Shown piece after piece: positions 21,647 through 34,539 of a DNA stretch of 64,000 nucleotides (position 1 is its first letter; each line of letters opens with the position of its first letter). The stretch is from Podocnemis expansa. Taxonomy: Eukaryota > Chordata > Testudines > Podocnemididae. A program made the translations under genes and the position numbers. The stretch lies in assembly GCA_007922195.1 (NCBI GenBank), contig ML682231.1, forward strand, positions 135,606 through 199,605. The letters are read 5' to 3'. Below the pieces are notes generated by a model that searched no databases, was not told where the DNA came from, and saw only the letters and a program-made list of their open reading frames with translations.

Positions 21647-22370
21647 TCATAGAATCATAGAATATTAGAACTGGAAGGGACCACATGAGGCCATCTAGGC
21701 CAAACCCCTGCTAAAAGGAGGCCTACTTTCACTAAATCACCCAGCCAGGGTATTGTCTAACCAGGCCTTAAATGTTTCTAAAGATGGAGATTCCACCACC
21801 TCCCTAGGCAACCCATTCCAGTGTTTCACAACCCTCCTTGTGAGAAAGTTTTTCCTAAATATCCAACCTAGGCCTCGCCAGCTGCAGCTTGAAACCATTG
21901 TTCCTTGTTCTTTCATCTGCCACCACTGAGAGTAGCCTAGCTCCCTCCTCTTTGAAGCATACCTTCAAGTAATTGAAAGTAGTTATTAAATCCCCTCTTG
22001 TTCTTCTCTTCTGCAGACTAAATAAGTCAAGTTTCTTCAGGCTCTCCTCATGTGCCCAGGCCACAGTCATTTTCATTACCCTCTATTGGACTCTTTCTAA
22101 TTTGTCCACATCCTTTCTGTACTGAGGCGCCCAAAACTGGACACGATACTTCAGATGTGGCCCTCACCAGTGCCAAACAGAGGGGACTAATCAGATCTCT
22201 CAGTCTACTGGCAACTCTCCTACTGATGCAGCCTAATATACTGTTGGCCTTTTTGGCAACAAGGGCACACTGTTGGCTTGTATCCAGCTTCCCATCCACC
22301 ATAACCCCAGGTCCATTTCTACAGAGCTGCTACTTACTGGGTTAGTCCCCAGCTTATAGCAGCTTTGCCA
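21647..22370 (-). mobile_element. CR1 LINE 3' fragment
   Basis: The plus strand begins TCATAGAATCATAGAATA, the reverse complement of the CR1 3' end. The minus strand encodes [16 protein letters not shown], and upstream LVRATSEV and KKANSILGCISRR. Frames are broken. Confidence 0.9.
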
Positions 22371-23420
22371 CTCACCCTTTGACTCTTGTTGTGAGAAGGA
22401 GGTGCAGTATCAGACATTTCAGAGGCAATATTTTTTCCCACTAAAACCACATTGTGAAGTATGTACTGATATGGCATCTTCAACCTGATTGATGGTGCTC
22501 ATGCCTATTGCCCAAACCACAGTTTCCATGTGTGATAACTTGTGCTGCTGGAGCTGGGCTACAAGCACAGACTGCTGGGTTTGCATCATAAGCTGGGGTT
22601 ATACATAACTGAGGCCCAGAAGTGGCTCCTGACTTTTGCACAAAGCAGCAGATATTTCAGGTGCTGTAGGTGCAACTTGCCCTGGTCCTCCAGCATCCAG
22701 CCATTTGTGTGAAGGAAGCTACCCATGTGGGTCACTGTAGCTACCAAGAATCTAGCAGCACTAGACTGTGCTGGGTCATGACTAAACAGTTTGGTGTTGG
22801 CATATCAACTGGGAAAGTCAGCTGTGGGGACTGTGGTAGGACAGGAGTACAAGGCAATCAGGACAGTGTTCCTGAAATAATTATCAACTGTCAGAGCATG
22901 GGCTTTCTAAATGCACAGGTTCCATCAAGAGTACTTAAGTGCTCATAGTTTGCCTTCTAGAAAGAATGCATGCATACATAAACTGCAAAGTGTATTACTT
23001 GTGTTGTTGGTCAGGGTCTGGTTGACCAAAAAGGCAGGTTCTTAGACAACAGTGTAGAAATGACTTAGATACTCATTTCCCAATGGACAACTTTGAAAAT
23101 ATCAGCTGCTGTGCATATCTTAATACAGAACCGAAACACCACAAAACAATAAGGGACACAGAGCCAGTGGTCTAGCTCAAGCTCCTGTTCTAGAGGGAAT
23201 GCAGGAAAACATGGATTACTCGTAGGCCTAGACAGTTTTAGCAGGTGGGCAGCACGGGCAGCTGTCCAGGCCCCACAGGAGGAGGGCCCCCTCGCTGCTC
23301 CAGCAGAGCCAGCGGGGGCTCAGTTGGGAGGCCGTCAGGGCAGTGGTGGGGGGGGAGGAGTCAAGGATGGGACCCCCACAGTGGCATGGGGGGGCATCCT
23401 TGTCTTTTGCCCCAAGCCCC
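22371..23420. other. Unassigned DNA, GC-rich at its right end
   Basis: No recognised element. 23245-23410 is GC-rich and precedes a CR1 end; short frames there are compositional. Confidence 0.4.
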
Positions 23421-23840
23421 AGAATTATAGAATCATAGAATCACAGAATCTGGCAGTGATCATGAAAGGTCATCGAGGCCAGTTCCCTGCACTCCTGGCA
23501 GGACCAAGTTCCTCTACTAAACCATCCCTGGCAGGTGTTTGCCTAACCTGATCTTAAAAACCTCCAGTGTAGGAGATTCCACAACCTGCTGAAGCAACTT
23601 ATTCCCATGTTTAATCACTCTGATAATTAGGAATTTTTTCCTAATGTCTAGGCTGAACCTCTTTTGCTGTAATTTAAGCCTGTTGCTTCTTGTCCTATCA
23701 TTGGTGATTAAGGAGAATAATTTTTCTCCTTCCTCCTCATAACAACCTTCTAGGTGTTTGAAAACTGTTATCATATCCCCTCTCAGTGTCCTTTTTTCTA
23801 GACTAAACAAACCCAGCTCTTTCAATCTTCCCTCACAGGG
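23421..23840 (-). mobile_element. CR1 LINE 3' fragment
   Basis: It starts with the CR1 terminal motif (AGAATCATAGAATCACAG). The minus strand frame 23825-23517 reads [17 protein letters not shown] and VVESPTLEVFKIRL, the C-terminus of CR1 ORF2. It is open over 102 codons, suggesting a relatively young copy. Confidence 0.9.
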
Positions 23841-23971
23841 ATTGCTAAAACCACTCCTGCTTCTAGGACCTCACGAGCTTTGACATACTAAAAGATTTCT
23901 GGTTTCTGTGTAGATGATTAAATCTCAAAGAACAGTAATTTCTTAACAAATCTGAAAGGCTGACTTCACTT

Positions 23972-24545
23972 TATAACATAGTAAAAGATTAGGGTTGGAA
24001 GAAACCTCAGGAGATCATCTAGGCCAACCTCAGCTAAATCATCCCAGCCACAGTTTTGTCAAGCTGCACCTTAAAAATTGTCTAAGGCTAGCTAGTCAGC
24101 AGCCTCCCTAAATAACCCATTCCAGTGCTTCATCACCTTCCTGGAGAAAAAGTTTTTTTTTAATATTTAACCTAGACCTTCCCCACTGCAACTTGAGACC
24201 ATTGTTCCGTTATCTACTACCACTGAGAACAGCTTATCTCCATCCTCCTAGGTAGTGAAAGGCTGCAACCCCCTGATCATTTTTGTTGCCCTGTGCTGGA
24301 CTCTTTACAATTTGTCCACATCCTTTCTGTAGTGGGGATCCACAACTGGACGCAGCACTCCATGTGTGGTCTCACCAGTGCCGAACAGAGAGGAATAATC
24401 ACTTCCTTCTATCTGCTGGCAATGCTCCTAGTAATGCAGTCCAATGTGCTGTTAGCTTTCTTGGCAATATTTACTCACATCCAAACCCTGCCCCCTCACC
24501 CCCAGGTCCTTTCCTGTAGGACTGTTGCCTACTTCCCATAGTTAT
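23972..24545 (-). mobile_element. CR1 LINE 3' fragment
   Basis: GGGTTGGAAGAAACCTCAGG near the start and TTTGTCCACATCCTTTCTGT later match the other CR1 copies. It is more diverged and lacks a clean terminal motif. Confidence 0.8.
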
Positions 24546-25640
24546 ATCTAATGTCTAACCTAAATCTCCCTGAGTCCAATTATTTTTTGTCCTGACCTCA
24601 GTGGATAAGAAGAACGATTTATTACTGTCCTCTCCAAAACAGCTATTTGGCTATGTCTACACTAGCAAATTCATTTGAATTAAGGAGCCTTAATTCAAAC
24701 TAATTTGAATTCTGTCTAAACTAGGCTTTGTCTAGTTTGAACTAAAATTTTTTTTAGTTCGAACTAAGCAAAGCTTAGGTCAAACTAGTTAGTTCAGCTG
24801 GTTCGGTCAAACTAACTTCTTAGTTTGAACTAATTTGCATGTTCTGTTCAAACTAGCGTAATGTAGCCATGCTAGTTCAAACTAAGTACGTTTGAACTAG
24901 CAGTTAGTTCAAATTAAGTGTGTTTTTTTAGTTCAAACTAACCATTCTTTTTTTTGGTTTGAACTAAAAAGCTAGTTCTAGTTTAAAAAAATGCGGTAAG
25001 TTCAAACTAAACTACTTAGTTCGGACTAACCAAGTCTGAACTAAAATTTTAGGTGTAGACATAGCCTTTATGGACTTGAAGACTTATGTCTCCCCTCAAA
25101 CGTCTCTCCTCCGGACAAATTAACCCAACTATTCTATCTTTCATTGAAGAGCATATTTTCTAAGTCCTAATAATTTGTTTACTCTCGTCAGGTCTTTCTT
25201 CAGTGTGTCTGCATTGTTCTCAAAGTGTGGTGGCCAGAGCAGGACACAGTACTCTGAGTGAGGCCTTATCAGTATGGAGTAGAATGCATAAATGTCTTGC
25301 TAACACCATCGCAGCATGATGTTTACTTTTTTGGCAACAGTATTACATTGTTGACTTACATTTAGTTTGTGATTCACTATACAGCCTTTTCTGTAGTAAG
25401 CACAAACACTCCTGGTCTGCTCACACACAGGCTGCAGCATGTAAATTATCCCCAGCAAAAGTACGTCAGCCAGCAGGTCTGCCACTCTTGAATTATACTG
25501 CTGAGTGACACCAGCAAACTCCCACTCCCAGGATTTCACCCAGAAATGTGCATCTTGTACTGCCCAGTACTCTCTTGGACAATAGAAGCTCATAGAAACT
25601 AATGTGCACAAATTTGTTACCTCGGATGAATTTCCCAAAG
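24546..25640 (-). mobile_element. CR1 LINE fragment split by a MITE
   Basis: 24546-24658 and 25067-25640 are consecutive parts of one CR1 copy. For example CAGAGCAGGACACAGTACTC is the form of the block in the neighbouring copies, and TTTTTTGGCAACAGTATTAC follows. The minus frame near 25638-25300 ends in NTVAKKVNIMLRWC. The MITE at 24659-25066 interrupts it. Confidence 0.75.
24659..25066. mobile_element. Harbinger-type MITE nested in CR1
   Basis: It starts GGCTATGTCTACACTAG and ends GTGTAGACATAGCC, flanked by TTT on both sides (24656-24658 and 25067-25069). The interior holds about ten TAGTTCRAACTA-like dyads. It is 408 bp and noncoding. Confidence 0.85.
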
Positions 25641-26128
25641 CACCTTAATACAAACACATTGGCTTACATAAAACAAATGTATTAACTAGAGCCAGAGATT
25701 ACAAGTAATGAAGCACAAAAGTCTAAATTGGTGACAAAGAAACAAAAGGTAAAATGCAAACTAATACTTAGCCTAATATGATATGTTATTTCAAAGCAAA
25801 ATGTCTTTCACATCACATGATTTTTCATTCTTACTGGCTGGATGCCATTCAGCCAAGACCTCTTCCCCAGTTCAGTACTCTTTTTCTTGTCCTTTAGGAA
25901 TTGTGGATGTCTTGGGAAGAGAGAAAGGGAAAGGAGATGTGACTTGGGGGCCTCCGTTCCTCATGTTTATACCTCTTCCTTCTCTTTCAGAATCATCTCC
26001 AACTGGGGTAGAGGCAGCAACAAATCTGTTGCACAAGAACCTCCAAGTACACCATTGCAAGATGTAAATTGCTGACTCACACCCTTCTTCCTGCCAAAGA
26101 ATGGCTGTTTAGCTAGGTGATAGTCCAT
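25641..26128. other. Unassigned DNA
   Basis: The overlapping frames at 25783-26075 have no recognisable domain or splice context. Confidence 0.4.
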
Positions 26129-27072
26129 GGCTATGTCCACACATTGGTTTTAAAGTGAAATAACCACCATTAAAAGTCATGTCCAGACAACGTTTCCTTG
26201 TTTCAAAATGATGAGCCCCATCACGTCGAAACATGGAAACTTAATTCGAAACACTAAAACCTCCTAGGAAATCAAAATAGCCCACGGTCGGTCACATTAT
26301 TTCAAAACAGCACTGTTCTGAGTCAAAGGTTTCACCTCCTTCTTAGAGTGCATGGCACCCTGGAAGGAAGGCCTCCCCCATCCGCCACCGCCCCATCAGC
26401 ACCCTGGCCAAGGAGAGTGAGGGGATGCAAGGGGTATTGCAAAGCAGTGGAGGCAGAGCTTGTGGGGCACCCCACTACACCTGCCACTAGCTGAGCAGCA
26501 GGGGCTGAGCTCCCGGGGCGCCCCAAAGCCCCTGCTGTTGAGATCTCAGCTCCTGCCACCTGGGAAGCAGCAGGGGCTTCGGAGCGCTCCATGAGCTCTG
26601 CCCCCACCACCCAGCCAGTGGCGGGGGTACCGGGGCACCAGGCAAGCTCAGCCCATGCCTCCTGGCCAGCAGCAGGGGTAGCAAGGCACCCTGACTTCAG
26701 ACGGCAGGGATGCGGGGCGCCTCGATCTCTGATGCCACCTTGTCAGTTGTGGGGATCCAGGGCGCCCTGATTTCTGCCCCCCCCCCAGACCCTGTGCAGC
26801 AGAAGCAGAGGGAAGGAGGCGAGCCTCCCTCCGTCTCTGCCCCGGGGGCTTTTTTCTCTGCCACTGGCTCTGCCAGGGGGCCATGTTGCTATATTTCCCA
26901 TGGTCCCCCTCGCCTGAACTGAAAGAGCAAGTCCTGTGTCCAGACTTGCTACTTCAATTTGGTATTTTTGTTTAAATTGATTCAAGTTGAATCGATTTAA
27001 TGATTTTTATTTTGAATTAGCTTAAATCAATTTAACTTAAATCAATTTAAGCATCTACATGTGGACATAGTC
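26129..27072. mobile_element. Harbinger-type MITE with GC-rich interior
   Basis: It starts GGCTATGTCCACACA and ends ATGTGGACATAGTC, with near-matching flanks CAT and CAC. The left part has TTCGAAAC/TTTCAAAA words and the right part AATCGATTTAA-type dyads. The centre (26330-26930) is GC-rich noncoding sequence. Confidence 0.65.
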
Positions 27073-28129
27073 CACTTGATTCTGTTGACATTGGTCTGAG
27101 GTGCCAGTTTGCCTTTTGTGTGTGACGAAGTGGTTTCTATCTGTGTTTCTAAATTTGGAATATGTCATACAGTAGAATTTTATAACTTCATATACAATAT
27201 TGCCATTCATATTTTACCAAGATAATAATGTTTAACAAACTATGAATTTTCAACTGATACCTCAAAAAAGTATACTTTACACAAAATTTATCACAGGCTT
27301 GTTAAAAAAAAAAACTAAGGGTACAGACTGTCACAGATAGACCCTATATTACCATTTTTCAGTCCCCTAAGATCTCTCCCATCCTTCGCAATTTCTAAGA
27401 TAGAACTACAAATGCCTCAGAAATCTATTCAGACAGTTCTGTAAATATTTTATGACATATTTCATCAGGTATTGCAAATTTGGAGGCATCCAACTTGTCT
27501 AAATGATTTTTATTTTGTTCTTTTCTTATTTTAACCTCAGATCCGACCCAATGTACCAGATGTTCACTATGTTAGTCATCTGACCACTGCTAACCTTTTC
27601 AGTGGGAAGTAGGGTAGAGGGGAAAGTATTTAAATTGCTGCTGCTTCTGCATTTTTCAGTTATTGTCTTTCCCTCCTCATTGAGTAAGGGGCCTACACTG
27701 TCCTGGGTACTCCTTTTGCTTCTGATGTAAGGCAGGCTTAGAAACTGTGCCTAACAGCTTCTGAGGGCTGGGGGGGGGGCAACTAATCTGCATGGGTTTT
27801 GTGTTTGCATGAGCAGAAAGAACACATTAGCATAATCAAAATATGGGTGCAGGGCAATATGGGTAATGGTGTTTGAGTTTATTTGATCAGAAATCTGTCA
27901 ATAGCTGTAATTCTACTGAAAGGAAACATGAAATACTATCTTTTGTGATATGTTACTTTCTTTATTGTTCAAAATCTGTTATGTTAGTTAAAGGGTAAAA
28001 GCTACCCTTAGCATAAAAGAAACTCATAAGAGAGGCCACTGCCTGTCTCAGCCTGAAAAGGTCAAAAGAGAGATGGGGGGGGGGTTGCATAGCTACTTCT
28101 GGAGTTAGTATAGTCCAGCAAACAAACAA
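27073..28129. other. Unassigned AT-rich DNA
   Basis: No repeat end or exon is recognised; it contains homopolymer A and G runs. Confidence 0.4.
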
Positions 28130-28270
28130 AAAAACAAAAACAAAAAAACCAAGAAGTCGTATGGCACTTAAAGACTAACTGAGTTATTTTTCACATGAAC
28201 AAAGTGGGATTTTCTTCGCATGACGAAGTGAGATTTTCTCCCTCGAAAGCTTATGCGAAAAATAAATCTG
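28130..28270 (+). mobile_element. Penelope-like element tail, short inverted copy
   Basis: The left half carries GGCACTTAAAGACTAACTGA (inverted tail). The right half carries TGACGAAGTGAGATTTTCTC then GAAAGCTTATGCGAAAAATA. The arms meet with almost no interior, giving a compact palindrome. The right tail beyond AATAAATCT is cut off. Confidence 0.65.
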
Positions 28271-28310
28271 GAGTGGTGCCCAGAGGCATTGCGACAGCCC
28301 CTGGTCCCAT

Positions 28311-28926
28311 TGTCAGATGATAGATTTGGCTGGGCTTCTTATTAGGCCTTTTTCTGTTATTTTAATGGAAGAAGCTGTTTGCAGCTACTTGAGGTTTAAG
28401 AGCTGAAATCACTGAGAGAGGAAAATCCTCTCTCTGAGCTGAAACACTGAAGAGGAGCAGCAGATGGAGTGAGTGACCAGTGGGTGGAGCCAGCAGATGG
28501 TGAGAGCAGAGCACGAGTGACCAGCAGGCAGCTGGTGTGAAAGACAGTCCCTACATACTCTGAGGTTTGTTGGGGAACCCTATTTTGCACTGACTCTCCA
28601 GATCAGTGCTGGTTTTGCTACTGGATTTATATGTTCTGTTATGCTGTACAGGATTATGTTGGGAACCTTATTCTGCACTGATTCTCCAGATCAGTGCTGA
28701 TTTCTGCTATTGGGTTTTACATACTGTTTTTCTACTATTAAAAGTTCTGTATACCACACTCAGGCTTGTGCTTGCGATTGAGGAAACCTTACCCCTTTTG
28801 TGGGCTCAGGGAATGGTACCAGATTTCCCAGAAGACTGGGTGGGGGCTCAAGCCAGTTGGTGGTGTAACATTACTTGGAAATCCCTATATCTAGAACCTG
28901 GCGCTTGTCCTGCCAGAAGGGTTACA
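28311..28926 (+). mobile_element. LTR-like interspersed repeat, copy 2
   Basis: It starts TGTCAGATGATAG and ends CAGAAGGGTTACA. It aligns with the minus strand of 12032-12910. A 70-100 bp block containing CTCCAGATCAGTGCTG is present twice (near 28595 and 28690), as in copy 1. It may be a solo LTR. Confidence 0.5.
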
Positions 28927-31559
28927 CTAATTTATTTGTAAAATATTTTCTTTTTATGTTGCTAGCTAGTTTAATCTCATTTTATGGCTTGGCCTTTCTA
29001 ATTTTGTCCTTACATGATTGCAGGGAGGGGTTACATGAAACTTTCCTAATCTGGTCTAGTGCCCATGTTTTGTATAACTCTTTTTTTTTTAAATTTCAGG
29101 TCACTGAAGATCTCCTGGTTAAGCCAGGGTAGACTCTTACCATTGTCCCATGCATTGGGATAGGTTTGCTTTTGTGCTCATGATAATTTCTCTCTAAAAA
29201 GCTACCAGTTCTTCTGGATAATTTGGAACTTCTGGACATCTTCTGTGACTCATCAACTAGGCATCCATACATCAGTAAGATTATTAAATGAAGCTATGAT
29301 TTAATCTCTTCCTCTACATACCAAAGAAAATACTACTTTAAAAAAAATTACTTCAGTTTATAGAGACTGTCCTGTGTTGCTCAGTCCTGTCAGTGTGATA
29401 AGTAACAATGTCTTCAAATGCAACAATAAATATATATAGTAACTCTCTTGCCATTTAAAATGAACTTAAGACATTCCCTGTTACATATTTGGGCTATTTA
29501 GATGAGGAAGTTCCCCAAACACAAGAATAAAATGTTTCAATTAAGATATCATTTGATATTTCTAACCCTATGATTCTATTCTATTCTAGTTAGCTCGGGA
29601 TTGGCCATCTACTTATTTTTGTGAAGTGGAATTTTACTTGGTAGGTTCCAGCAAATAAATATACACATAATGACTCAATCGTGGTAGTAGGATCAGCATA
29701 ATACTTCACATAGAATAGCGGCTTCAGCAAGTGGTAAGCTAGAGAACTGATATGGAAACAGAGTTGACTAATTCACTTTCCGTGAGTATTTGTCCATCCT
29801 TTAGCTTTATACAAAATATTCTTCTAGTGTGCTGGCCATGGTAACCAGAAGCTGCCACTGGGGCAGGCATAACAGCAGAAGGGGGTGCTCTTGGCACACA
29901 ACCTTGTCTCTTCCCTTTTCCTCTTTCTCCTTTTACGTTTAGAAGGGAAATTCTAAATGACTTAAGGCTGAAGGCAAGTCACTATCAAGCAGCAATCTGA
30001 TGGTCGTGAAGAAGTCAGGACAGCAGGAGTGCACCAGTGTAGTATGCAGCTGGCCATTTGGTGTAGCCAGGGGTGCACTGAGCATGGCCAGTGCCCAGGG
30101 GCCACACCTACATTTGGGTGTCCTGTGCTTCATCCTCTCACCCCATACAGGGCAGGAGGTTTCCAACCCCACCCCCCAGCTGCCCTGGGGGGTGGGGTCC
30201 GTATCCTCAGGAGGGGTACAAGGGTGTAGGTGATGCAAATACCTCTGAACTTACGCAGCATGCAGCCTGGCCTGGCTGGAAGGGCAGCATGACCAGCTGG
30301 TCCTCCACCACATGTGGTGGGGCATCTCTTAGCCTCTCCTGAATCCCCACCACCACCATGAAAGGCCAAACTGACCCTGTATTCCAGCATTTACTTGCTG
30401 CTGGTCCAGCCTGGCCCCATTTTGTACAGGACAGCCTCACCCACCTCCCCTCAACCCTAAAACATGAGAGACTGGGAAGGAGGTTGGATTGGCCCTTAAT
30501 GATGCATTGGGGGGAAGCTGAGGGGTGCCTCCTGTGTCCCCTGACCCTCCATGGAAGACTAGCATAGGCTGGATTGCTGCCCCCCTACCCGGTACTTACC
30601 CTCCACTGCTCCAAGCCAGCAATTTCTCTGTTGGGAGGCAACCTCTTCACAACATAGGAGGGGCACAGGAATCTTGCCCTCTCTCAGAACCTCCTGTGTC
30701 CCTCCTCCACTGTCTTTTGAAAGGCCAGCCCAGCAGCTTGGCTTGCCCCACCCCACCCCTTGGTAGGAAAAAAACCTGTGTTCCAAATCCTCAACTTGGG
30801 TGAAGGGGATATTGCTACATTATCTATCAATCATATTCACTCTTGGACTCATTTATTTTTGCCTTCTTCCTCCCCTTTAGATGTATAAGGATAATTTACA
30901 TACCAGTGAGACAGTACATATGTAGGGTAGCTTCTTAGGCCCAATTATTCATAGGATAGCTTTATGATTCCTGCTGACAGACGTGAACCCTTGAGTGCTG
31001 CAGAAACAGCACAGTCTGGCTGGCTTGACACCACCCACTCTAGTACTCTCTCCACATTGGATGTGGGGAAAATGGCAGTGAGAAGAATGCCAGATGCAGG
31101 AGGGAACAGAGTGGAGAGCACATATCTCTGCCTGATTCTTAGCTGATATGGCAACAGTGTGTGCCTATGAGCTATTCAGGAGGGCTAAGAGACAATAAAT
31201 CTTTTTCTAGACATATAAGACTTTCTCTACCTCAGTATAACTGAAAATCTTCTTTTCTTTTGAAGAGAGAAGCTTAGTGTAGCAATATAACCCAGAAACT
31301 TGTTTTAGCTTGGAATATAGAATAGCTGAGAAGTTCAATCTTTTTGTAGAAGTTTTGGGTATCACAAAATTTTTGCACCAGTCTGGAATTTTACCTCTGG
31401 AACTTGCTTCTGTCTTAACAGCTGGTATGGTTACTGTTAGCAACTGCATTGCCCTTAATGAAGGGATTTTTAAAGGAACATTCATTTCTTATGAAATTAC
31501 TACTGCTTTTTATAACTTTAACATGCTTTCTACAAGTTAATTTAGGGCAAACATAGTGC
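28927..31559. other. Unassigned DNA with a GC-rich block
   Basis: 29990-30820 is GC-rich and gives many overlapping frames on both strands without motifs. The rest is AT-rich. No repeat ends were identified. Confidence 0.4.
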
Positions 31560-32228
31560 ACATCTTAAATAAAAGGGAAGAAGGAGGATCCAGGGAACTA
31601 GACACCAGTCAACTGCTCATCAGTCCCCAGAAAAAGCATGGAACAGGGCTTCAAAGAATTCATTTTGGGGCACTTGGAAGAGAGAAGGTGATTAGAAACA
31701 GTCAGCATGGATTCACAAAAAGGCAAATCAATCCTGACCAACCTGATGGCCTCCTGTGTTAAGATTGGCTCTGTGAATCCGGGGAAAATGGTGGCTGTTG
31801 TATACCTTGACTTTAGCACAGCTTTTGATATGGTCTCCCAAGGTATTCTTGCCAGTATTCTTGAGTTAAAGGTGTACGGGTTGGATGAATGTCCTATAAA
31901 TTGAATGGATCATCAGGATCAATGGTGAGTGATCAACAGCTCAGGGTCTAGTTGGCAGCGAGTATCAAGTGGAGTGTAAGGAGGTCAGTTCTGGAGCAGG
32001 TTTTGTTCAACATGTTCATTAATGCTCTGGAGGATGCACCCTCAGCAAGTTAGTGGGTGACACTAAGCTGGGGAGAGTGGTAGCTATGCTGGAGAGTAGG
32101 GAAAGGATGCAAAGTGACCTAGCCAAATTGTAAGATGATGAAGTTCAAGTTCAACAAGGACAAGTGTGGAGTCCTGCACTTAAGACAGAAGAATCCCATG
32201 CGCTGCTACAGATTAGGGACTGACTGAA
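31560..32228 (+). mobile_element. CR1 LINE internal fragment (RT region)
   Basis: The plus frame near 31707-31904 contains VAVVYLDFSTAFDMVSQG, a reverse-transcriptase palm motif with its catalytic Asp. Further CR1 text follows with frameshifts (GDTKLGRV-like). No 3' end motif is present; the copy is cut off at a GGCAAACCATGGCC segment. Confidence 0.8.
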
Positions 32229-32534
32229 TAGGCCAGAGATGGGCAAACCATGGCCCACAGGCCATATCCAGCCTGCAAGCACCCTGCCTCTGGCATCCCA
32301 GCCACAGCCACAGACGCTCCCTCTTCCCTTTTCCCCAGCTCCAGACAATGCCACAGCCAGAACACCACCACTACTTTCCTTCCCCACCCTTCAGTTGCTA
32401 GGTGGGAGAAGGAACAGCAGCAATGCACTGGCATTAGTGTGAGCTGCCACTGGACCAGGGAGGGAGAGCTATGGCAGTAGTTTGTGCTGGGGCCAGAGCG
32501 CTGCTACTGCTCCACATTTGCTTTTTTCATGGCC
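32229..32534. mobile_element. Possible hAT-like fragment between two CR1 copies
   Basis: The left edge CAGAGATGGGCAAACCATGG resembles the CAGGGGTGGGCAAAC ends of hAT non-autonomous elements. The interior is GC-rich and noncoding. No right terminus or 8-bp duplication was found. Confidence 0.35.
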
Positions 32535-33245
32535 ACCTCGCTTTGGCAGCTCATAATCATTTTGTGATCAACTAGGACTCCCAGATCATTCTTCTCCTCA
32601 GTCCCTCCCAACTGTTGTTTCCCCAGTTTACAGGAAAAATTCTTGTTATTTGTTCCTAAATGCATGACCTTTCACTTCCCATTATTAAATATCATCCTGT
32701 CCCTGATACTCCAGTTTACAAGGTCATCCAGATCTTTCTGTATGATATCCCAATCCTTCTCTGCACTGGCAATACCTCCCAACTTGGTGTCATCTGCAAA
32801 CTTAATTAACATATTCCCACTTTTTGTCCACAGTCAGTAAAAAAAGTATGGTTAAATAAGATTGGTCCCAAGACTGATCCCTGAGGGACTCCAGTAGTAA
32901 CCTCCCTCCAGCTTGACAGTTCACCCTTCAATATGACCCACTGTAGCCTCCCCTTTAACCAGTTCCTTATCCGCCTTACTATAGTCATATTAATCCCTGG
33001 CTTTTGTAATTTAACTAATAATCTCCATGTGGAACTGTATTAAATGCCTTGCTGAAATCGAAGTAAATTAGGTCCACTGCATTTCTTATATCTAAAAAGA
33101 TCTGTTATCCTCTAGAAAAAAGGAGGTCAGGTTGGTCTGACATGATCTACTTTTTGTAAAGACATGTTGTATTTTATTCCAGTTATCCTTAAGTACCTTT
33201 TCCTTCAAAATTTTCTCTGCTCTTTTTTCTTTTACTGCATTGGTA
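32535..33245 (-). mobile_element. CR1 LINE internal fragment (RT region)
   Basis: The minus frame 32988-32806 contains [17 protein letters not shown], a hallmark RT motif. Downstream (32820-32540) the DNA encodes FADDTKLG-type text and LGVLVDHK. The copy is cut off at both ends and lies opposed to the plus-strand CR1 to its left. Confidence 0.85.
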
Positions 33246-33246
33246 A

Positions 33247-33700
33247 GCAATGTTCCCTCTAGGCTGCGCCCGTGTGCGGGAGCGCAGAAGCCCCAACACC
33301 CTGGCGCAGGCCTCACTGCCGGCGGTGCAGGCTTGCAGCTGCGGCTCCTTGCTGGCCCCCAGGGCACATTCTTCCGGCCAGCAGGAAGCTGCTCCACGGA
33401 GTTTAAAATCTCCCCTGAACGTGCTCAGGGCAGAAGATTTTAAACTTCTCTGTGCAGCTTCCTGCCACCCAGAAGAATGGCGGGAGCGAGGGGCAGGCTC
33501 CCCTGGGAGCAGCTCCTGCAGCGGGGGGAGTGGGCTGAGGGAGTGGGGTTGGGGCACCAGGGGGGTCTTGGGAAAGCCAGCTGGAGAGCACCCAGCTCTG
33601 TAACTCAGCCCCCCTCCCCCCCACCTGGCCCCTGGGAAAGTGCCCAGGGGGAGCAAGCAGCTTCCCCAGGACTAGGGTTGCCAGACATCTGGGAAAAGGA
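33247..33700. mobile_element. GC-rich foldback element starting AATGTTCCCTCTAGGC
   Basis: The left edge matches the AATGTTCCCTCTAAGCTG end of the element at 34540. The core is a long inverted repeat (33367-33480). The right end was not identified. Frames on both strands are compositional. Confidence 0.45.
33367..33480. repeat. Inverted repeat with ATTTTAAA arms
   Basis: GCAGGAAGCTGCTCCACGGA at 33381 pairs with the complementary run ending at 33465. The outer arms CATTCTTC (33367) and GAAGAATGG (33472-33480) extend the stem. The loop is near CTGAACGTGCTCAGG. Confidence 0.75.
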
Positions 33701-33970
33701 GGACGTGTGCTCCTTTTTACCTTCACATCCTCCGTCCGGCAGGCATTTTAAATGTACGTGATTCTTTTTGTTTTCCTGTTTTTTGGTTTTTAGGAGTAGA
33801 AGGTAGTTAAAAAAAAAAAACAAAAAACCACCACGCCCAACTCAGGGCTGGAATCCCTAAACCTTAAGAGGCTGCACTACACATGAGGAACAAAAGAACC
33901 TGCAGTAAAATCGGGGGGGGGGGCATGGAACATACCATTTCCTCTCTTCTTAGAGGGGTTTGTAGTAAAA

Positions 33971-34060
33971 GTCTGTGTGGTTCAGTTGGCTGAGCAACTA
34001 TCTATCAAGCTGTGTTGTGGGTTTGAGCCCTATGCTGGGCACTTTGGCTATTTTTCTGGG
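33971..34060 (+). repeat. tRNA-derived SINE head candidate
   Basis: An A box-like TGGTTCAGTTGG (about 33978-33989) and a B box-like GGTTTGAGCCC (about 34019-34030) are spaced as in tRNA genes. The acceptor stem does not pair well, so a SINE head or tRNA fossil is more likely than a working tRNA. Confidence 0.45.
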
Positions 34061-34539
34061 GGGACTCTTGCTCCCTACAAAAGGCCTAAATTGGAGGAAA
34101 AATATCGCAAACCCTAACTAAATGAAGGAAAATAATTTATACTGTGAATAAAATTACAAGCAGGGACAAATTAAGTAAAGAAATAAAGGGACACTTTGTA
34201 TTGGTTAGAAACAAGGTAGGACTTTTTTTAAAATTGTAAAATGGGCTGCTGTGGAAAATGAAAAAGCAGCAAATCAGCTTTTTTTTTTCAACTTTTTTGG
34301 TGCTTTGCAACCTTATATTTGCAAATTTAGGTTTTTTTTTAACTTTTTTAGTTTCATGAGCATTAATGAAAAGATCATGAAAAGCTTTCATTTACTGAAA
34401 AAATGAATTTTCAGTACCAGAAAACATCTTGGTAATTTTTTTTATTTTAAAATAATTTTAAAAATGCCAGACTTTGTACCGTTTTAGTGCTGCATTCATT
34501 ATCATTACCATTTTCCATGACATAATATGGTAATGACAG
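34061..34539. other. Unassigned AT-rich DNA
   Basis: Several T and A homopolymer runs. It may hold the body of the SINE candidate to the left; no family is recognised. Confidence 0.4.
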
